Positions 7,238 through 10,323 of a DNA stretch of 10,323 nt are shown here, in pieces. This stretch comes from an uncultured bacterium. Lineage in GTDB: Bacteria > Desulfobacterota > WTBG01. Position 1 is the stretch's first letter; the number at the start of each line of letters is the position of its first letter. The translations under genes and the position numbers were made by a program. The notes beneath the pieces were generated by a model. That model was not told the DNA's origin. It saw nothing but the letters and a program-made list of their open reading frames with translations, and did not search any database. Location: positions 1 to 10,323 of the forward strand of contig CALJBY010000052.1 of NCBI GenBank assembly GCA_938024025.1. Reading direction: 5' to 3'.

Positions 7238-9316
7238 TTAGTGGTTCGACTGAAAATAAGATCGCAAACCTTGATAAATTACTCTTGCTTCTGTCCAGGC
7301 CCGTTCCTCTTTATCTCCCGGTAACCTTTTACACTTAGGGTAGTCGATGTTTACTACCACTGCTGGCATTTCGGTATGGACAATAACAAAATTAGTGCTT
7401 TCTATCATCTTGACTTTTTTACAGGAAAGTTCATCATCAATAGACTGCTTGATAGAACGGGCCAAAAATTTTCCCTTTATACTATTGAAATAGTAGCCAA
7501 GGGAAGACCCTTTTTTGTGATTTAACGAGATTAAAACCTCAGCTCCCACCGCATCGGCTTTTATTACTCTTTCTGCAGGGCTGGGAATGAAATCGTTTCC
7601 CCTGGTTAGGAAGACCTTCGCACCAGCAAGCTTCAGCATTTCTTTTAAATAAAAAGCTGTTTTGAAATTGGCTTCCGCCCTTTCAATTGCAGGAGAGGAG
7701 AGGGAGGTAGAGATTCCATCCTCTCCGTGCGGGTCTATCACAACAACCTTGTTCCACATAAGTCCATTATCAACCGGTTTTAACAGCAGCTCTTCCCGAG
7801 TAACCTCGTCCCCTTTTACACTAAAGGAGCCTTTTAAGGATTGATATCCATCTTTCCAAACGGCAAAAGATAGTTCCTCATCACTATCTTTCTGGTAAAA
7901 ACAGTACCCCAGGTAATCTGTCACACAACACAGCTCTTTTCCACAGATCAAATCAGCTCCTTTAACAGGGTTACCCTGCAAGTCATAAATGGAAATTTCT
8001 AAGAGATTTTTCTCCGGCTTATCGAAGGTGACGGTGCATGAACTTCGAAGTCCGTTACAGGTCGCAACCACTGCCGCTTCTTCTCTTTGATAGCCCGCAA
8101 TCAAATGGGTAGTTGCCTTGCCGAAACTGGTTGGAACCACAGAATCCGCAAGTTCTCCTGCAGAAGTGGAAAAGGCAACGCTGGCTCCATCAGCCACCGG
8201 ATTGCGGTTGCTATCCAAAACGGTTGCCGTTATTCTGCTTCTGGAACGACCATCAGGTGGAATCGTCTCAACGATCGGGGAAAGCACAACGGCAGCTGGA
8301 GGAAGTGCCACGCTAAAAACCGTTCTAACGGGATGAGCGCTGTTTCCTCCCCGGTTTCTTGCCTCTAAAAGGAGTGTGTGCTCTCCATTCTTAAGCGGAT
8401 GTGATGGGATGTAGCTTACCTTACCCGTTAAAAGATCGTAGAAATGTTCTACTGCGACACCATCAAGATACAGTTTGATCGAGTCAGGATCAATACCTTT
8501 ACCATAGGCATCATCCTTAACCCACCCTATCACCTCAGGTTGGGCCTGGGTATATACATCACCATCTGGTGTTACGTCAAAGATACGTGGAACGCCCCGG
8601 GCAAAATAGTCGAGAATACCCAAAAAATAGGCCTCGGCTTCCAGCTTTAAAAACCCATGGAGACTCAGTCGTCTCTCGTTCTCTCTATGGGTGAGATAGG
8701 ATGCTTCTCCCAAAATTGCCGTTGCTCTGGTTCCTCTCAAAACGCTGTAGTTCCCCGGAAGTACCTGAGCTTGTGTAATGGAAAAAGCATTTCTGATCCT
8801 ATTCATTATGCACTCCGCCAGTTCTTGAGAAGCACCAGAATCGGTAAGTTTGTAATAGACCTCAAGATTATTCTTCTGCGGACGGTGGGTATTGGAGTTG
8901 TGGTGAATGCTGACAAAGAGGTCTGGATTAACAGTGTTGCTCATCATGCTTCGAGCCAGCAGGTCAGCACGTAATTGTTTATGAGAAGGAGCAGCCACCG
9001 TGGTATCCGCGGTTCGTGTCATGATCGGCTTCACTCCGGCGCTCTGCAAAGCCCCCCACAGATAAAGAGCAACTCCCAGATTAACCTCGGACTCCTTCAG
9101 TCCCATCTTTCCTATAGCACCTCCATATTTCCCTCCGTGACCAGGGTCAATAACTATCACCTTCCCCTGAAGAGGAGAAAGGTCGAGTTGATCAAGCTGG
9201 AAGGGAGAGGAAGGCAGTGATGGCATGGAAGCACAACCGGAGATAAAAAACGAAAGCGCACCGATGAAGATAATCTTACTACAGGAAAAAACGTTACTAC
9301 TGCTAAAAATAGTCAT
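7238..9316 (-). CDS. Multidomain lipoprotein N-acetylmuramoyl-L-alanine amidase with degenerate second amidase domain
   Basis: The 692-aa protein probably cuts the amide bond between MurNAc and the stem peptide of peptidoglycan in the periplasm. Residues 1-27 form a lipoprotein signal with lipobox ISGC and acceptor C28. An Amidase_3 domain spans about 53-237 with the expected zinc and catalytic residues: DPGHGG with H60, KESEVNL with E75, SIHHN with H138, and ILGEASYL with E204. Next come an Ig-like segment (about 245-337), a Big_1/invasin-like domain (about 341-431) and a carboxypeptidase-regulatory-like domain (about 437-512). A second Amidase_3-like fold covers 522-687. It has lost key residues: DPHGED replaces DPGHGG, SLNH places N599 at the zinc-His position, and VVVNIDYP has N656 in place of the catalytic Glu. 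The start ATG has AAGGAA 8 nt upstream. It is much longer than ordinary AmiC-type enzymes. Catalysis by domain 1 is likely; a binding or regulatory role for domain 2 is inference. Confidence 0.9.
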   Translation of the reverse strand: MTIFSSSNVFSCSKIIFIGALSFFISGCASMPSLPSSPFQLDQLDLSPLQGKVIVIDPGHGGKYGGAIGKMGLKESEVNLGVALYLWGALQSAGVKPIMTRTADTTVAAPSHKQLRADLLARSMMSNTVNPDLFVSIHHNSNTHRPQKNNLEVYYKLTDSGASQELAECIMNRIRNAFSITQAQVLPGNYSVLRGTRATAILGEASYLTHRENERRLSLHGFLKLEAEAYFLGILDYFARGVPRIFDVTPDGDVYTQAQPEVIGWVKDDAYGKGIDPDSIKLYLDGVAVEHFYDLLTGKVSYIPSHPLKNGEHTLLLEARNRGGNSAHPVRTVFSVALPPAAVVLSPIVETIPPDGRSRSRITATVLDSNRNPVADGASVAFSTSAGELADSVVPTSFGKATTHLIAGYQREEAAVVATCNGLRSSCTVTFDKPEKNLLEISIYDLQGNPVKGADLICGKELCCVTDYLGYCFYQKDSDEELSFAVWKDGYQSLKGSFSVKGDEVTREELLLKPVDNGLMWNKVVVIDPHGEDGISTSLSSPAIERAEANFKTAFYLKEMLKLAGAKVFLTRGNDFIPSPAERVIKADAVGAEVLISLNHKKGSSLGYYFNSIKGKFLARSIKQSIDDELSCKKVKMIESTNFVIVHTEMPAVVVNIDYPKCKRLPGDKEERAWTEARVIYQGLRSYFQSNH

Positions 9317-9468
9317 ATACCCTATTCCTTTGGTGAACTACACGCGTTAAGCATCACGACAGAAAACTATGTAATAAAAGATCAATTAGGTCCCTTTTCT
9401 CAAACGGTGGGAACGGAACAATCCGTGCCAGCACTTACGAAAAATACATCTTTCCCGTTAGCGGTAAA

Positions 9469-9477
9469 ATCATACCA
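9469..9477 (-). promoter_or_regulatory. Possible extended -10 promoter of the amidase gene
   Basis: The minus strand reads TGGTATGAT, an extended -10 element (TG-N-TATGAT, one mismatch from TATAAT). No good -35 box sits at 16-18 bp, which is acceptable for this promoter class. Transcription would start near 9462, giving a leader of roughly 146 nt before the amidase ATG. Confidence 0.4.
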
Positions 9478-9512
9478 CAAAAATATATTCAAGGAAGTTA
9501 AAAATAACATTT

Positions 9513-9538
9513 CATGGTAGATCGGACACAGTACCATG
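9513..9538. promoter_or_regulatory. 7-bp inverted repeat, possible operator
   Basis: CATGGTA (9513-9519) and TACCATG (9532-9538) are perfect reverse complements separated by 12 bp. The dyad lies between the two divergent promoters, with its right end 37 bp upstream of the plus-strand -35 box. The half-site ATGGTAG recurs at 9600-9606, overlapping that promoter's -10 box. Such a layout fits a dimeric regulator, but no regulator is encoded nearby, so this is a suggestion only. Confidence 0.3.
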
Positions 9539-9575
9539 CCGCCCTATAACTTTTGCCTATTCAAGAGCTTTTATC

Positions 9576-9604
9576 TTGACACACCTGTGATCATTTCCTA
9601 TGGT
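9576..9604 (+). promoter_or_regulatory. Sigma70-type promoter of the MoaE-like gene
   Basis: A perfect -35 box TTGACA (9576-9581), an optimal 17-bp spacer and a -10 box TATGGT (9599-9604, four of six consensus bases) are present on the plus strand. The expected start is near 9611, leaving a leader of about 130 nt before the ATG at 9743. I could not recognise a known riboswitch in that leader. Confidence 0.6.
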
Positions 9605-9742
9605 AGCTCTGTATCCTTTATTTCTGTTATACTGTACCCCTCTCTCTTCTGCAGTCCAATCTTCCAGCAAGATAGTACCCATGATTCCTTAAGAGGTAGA
9701 AATCCACCTGTGCACTAGTATATTTTCATATAAGGAGATAAA

Positions 9743-10099
9743 ATGACAGTAGCAGAGATGGTTACCCGAATAAAAGCTCATCCCCGCATCGGTGAAGCAG
9801 GTATGATCCTCTGCCATAATGGCATTGTCAGAGGCACTTCGAGAGGTGGAGGACGGGTGAGTGAGATACGGGTGAAAGCACGTCATGAGATTTTAACGAA
9901 GATTATAGCAGAGATTAAATCGCGCCCGGGCATAGTAGAGGTACTGGTTGAACTCTACGAAGGCACCCTTAAGGTGGGAGAGGATATTATGGTAGCAGCT
10001 ATTGCGGGTGATATGCGAGAGAACGTTTTTCCTGCCCTTCAAGACCTTATTCAACAGATTAAACAACAGATTAGTGAAAAAGAAGAAGTCATTCCGTGA
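9743..10099 (+). CDS. MoaE-like protein (molybdopterin synthase large-subunit family), divergent
   Basis: The 118-aa protein resembles MoaE, the catalytic subunit of molybdopterin synthase, and is closest to a short variant I associate with Geobacter-type genomes. The family's early strand and turn appear as GMILCHNGIVRGTSRGGG (about 20-37), the central helix follows at about 45-61, then VEVLVELYEGTLKVGEDIMV (about 65-84), and AIAGDMRENVFPALQ (about 86-100) corresponds to the AVA..HR..AF.A region. K107 could match the conserved Lys before the active site, but the usual PFWK/PIWK segment with the second catalytic Lys is absent; the tail is QQISEKEEVIP. Catalytic competence is therefore doubtful. 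ATG 9743 has AGGAG 5 nt upstream, a good start. No moaD, moaA or moeA is nearby; it is a single gene with its own promoter. Confidence 0.75.
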   Translation: MTVAEMVTRIKAHPRIGEAGMILCHNGIVRGTSRGGGRVSEIRVKARHEILTKIIAEIKSRPGIVEVLVELYEGTLKVGEDIMVAAIAGDMRENVFPALQDLIQQIKQQISEKEEVIP

Positions 10100-10118
10100 A
10101 GCTTCCTCACCGCTTCAC
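10096..10118 (+). terminator. Hairpin overlapping the MoaE-like stop codon
   Basis: GTGAAGC (10096-10102) and GCTTCAC (10112-10118) are perfect inverted copies with a 9-nt loop; the TGA stop is inside the left arm. No T-run follows, so an intrinsic terminator is not shown. It could still act as a 3'-end structure. Confidence 0.3.
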
Positions 10119-10217
10119 CGTTAACCTATCTACGTAGCAGGCATCCCCCTTAACCGCTGCAAGCTCCTTTGAGAACAGTGAAAAACAGTACAACTAATTT
10201 CCGGGTTGCCCCGCACT

Positions 10218-10236
10218 GCCTGCCCGGTTCAATGAG
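10218..10236 (+). repeat. 19-nt direct repeat, copy 2
   Basis: GCCTGCCCGGTTCAATGAG is the second copy of the 19-mer at 7195-7213 (18 of 19 identical). Here it lies downstream of the MoaE-like gene. Its CCCGGTT can pair imperfectly (one mismatch) with AAACGGG about 17 nt further on, so, like copy 1, it may form one arm of a stem. Confidence 0.5.
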
Positions 10237-10278
10237 TAGTGTGCTTAAACGGGGTGCGCAGGGAGCATCACAATAGGC

Positions 10279-10307
10279 TTGCAATTCTAGTAGTTATTAG
10301 GTATAGT
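10279..10307 (+). promoter_or_regulatory. Sigma70-type promoter reading out of the window
   Basis: TTGCAA (10279-10284), a 17-bp spacer and TATAGT (10302-10307) form a promoter-like pair on the plus strand, each box close to consensus. It would drive a gene beyond the right edge. The rest of 10100-10323 contains no open frame with a credible start. Confidence 0.5.
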
Positions 10308-10323
10308 ACTCTTGCCGTAGAAA

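Larger units (their letters stand above)
9317..9742. other. Divergent intergenic region between the amidase and MoaE-like genes
   Basis: This 426-bp spacer separates two genes read in opposite directions. It contains a candidate extended -10 promoter for the amidase (minus), a 7-bp inverted repeat at 9513-9538, and a strong sigma70-type promoter for the MoaE-like gene (plus). A 60-codon plus-strand frame at 9536-9718 overlaps the promoter and has no ribosome binding site, so it is not called. I see no tRNA, riboswitch or repeat-family sequence that I recognise in the remainder. Confidence 0.6.

Noticed and set aside
9536..9718. 60-codon plus-strand frame upstream of the MoaE-like gene
   Set aside because: Its start precedes the -35 box of the predicted promoter, so that transcript would not contain it whole; there is no ribosome binding site.
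9611..9742. Possible molybdenum-cofactor riboswitch in the leader of the MoaE-like gene
   Set aside because: The leader is about 130 nt, but I see no stable multi-stem arrangement; only short 4-bp pairings are visible. A covariance-model scan for the Moco motif would decide.

Overview
The window looks like a chromosomal fragment of a Gram-negative bacterium with a double membrane. The amidase carries a lipoprotein signal, and the Sec accessory genes are the bacterial YajC/SecD/SecF set. Three things point to Desulfobacterota (Geobacter/Syntrophales-like) or a nearby phylum: the gene order queA-tgt-yajC-secD-secF, the MoaE-like protein with a CHNGIVRGTSR motif, and short dispersed intergenic repeats of the TGTCATTGCGAGG and AACATCGAA kinds. 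This placement rests on remembered family resemblance, not on a search. Base composition is moderate, roughly mid-40s % GC by eye.

Layout: everything from 1 to 9316 is on the minus strand and reads leftward; only the MoaE-like gene (9743-10099) is on the plus strand. From right to left the minus-strand genes are: a large multidomain lipoprotein with an N-acetylmuramoyl-L-alanine amidase domain (7238-9316); a phosphomannomutase/phosphoglucomutase (5759-7114); a 292-bp spacer packed with short dispersed-repeat relics; a DUF169 protein (4645-5466); a 163-bp spacer with a strong sigma70-type promoter; then the compact operon queA (3432-4481), tgt (2268-3422), yajC (1945-2265), secD (328-1923) and secF (1-299, cut by the window edge).

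How the genes fit together: QueA and Tgt carry out two consecutive steps of queuosine modification of tRNA. YajC, SecD and SecF are the accessory part of the Sec translocon that uses the proton gradient to help pull proteins out of the membrane. Gaps inside the operon are 2 to 28 bp, and the yajC ribosome binding site lies inside the last codons of tgt, so the five genes are almost certainly cotranscribed from the promoter at 4567-4596. The phosphohexomutase and the amidase both serve the cell envelope (sugar nucleotides and peptidoglycan) but are 123 bp apart with a hairpin between them. The 426-bp divergent spacer between the amidase and the MoaE-like gene holds outward-facing promoters and a 7-bp inverted repeat.

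Most of the window is conserved housekeeping DNA. I see no CRISPR array, transposase, phage gene, rRNA or tRNA. The points most worth a second look are the catalytically degenerate second amidase domain of the 692-aa lipoprotein, the MoaE-like protein that lacks the usual C-terminal lysine motif, the repeat-mosaic spacer, and a 19-nt near-identical repeat at 7195 and 10218.
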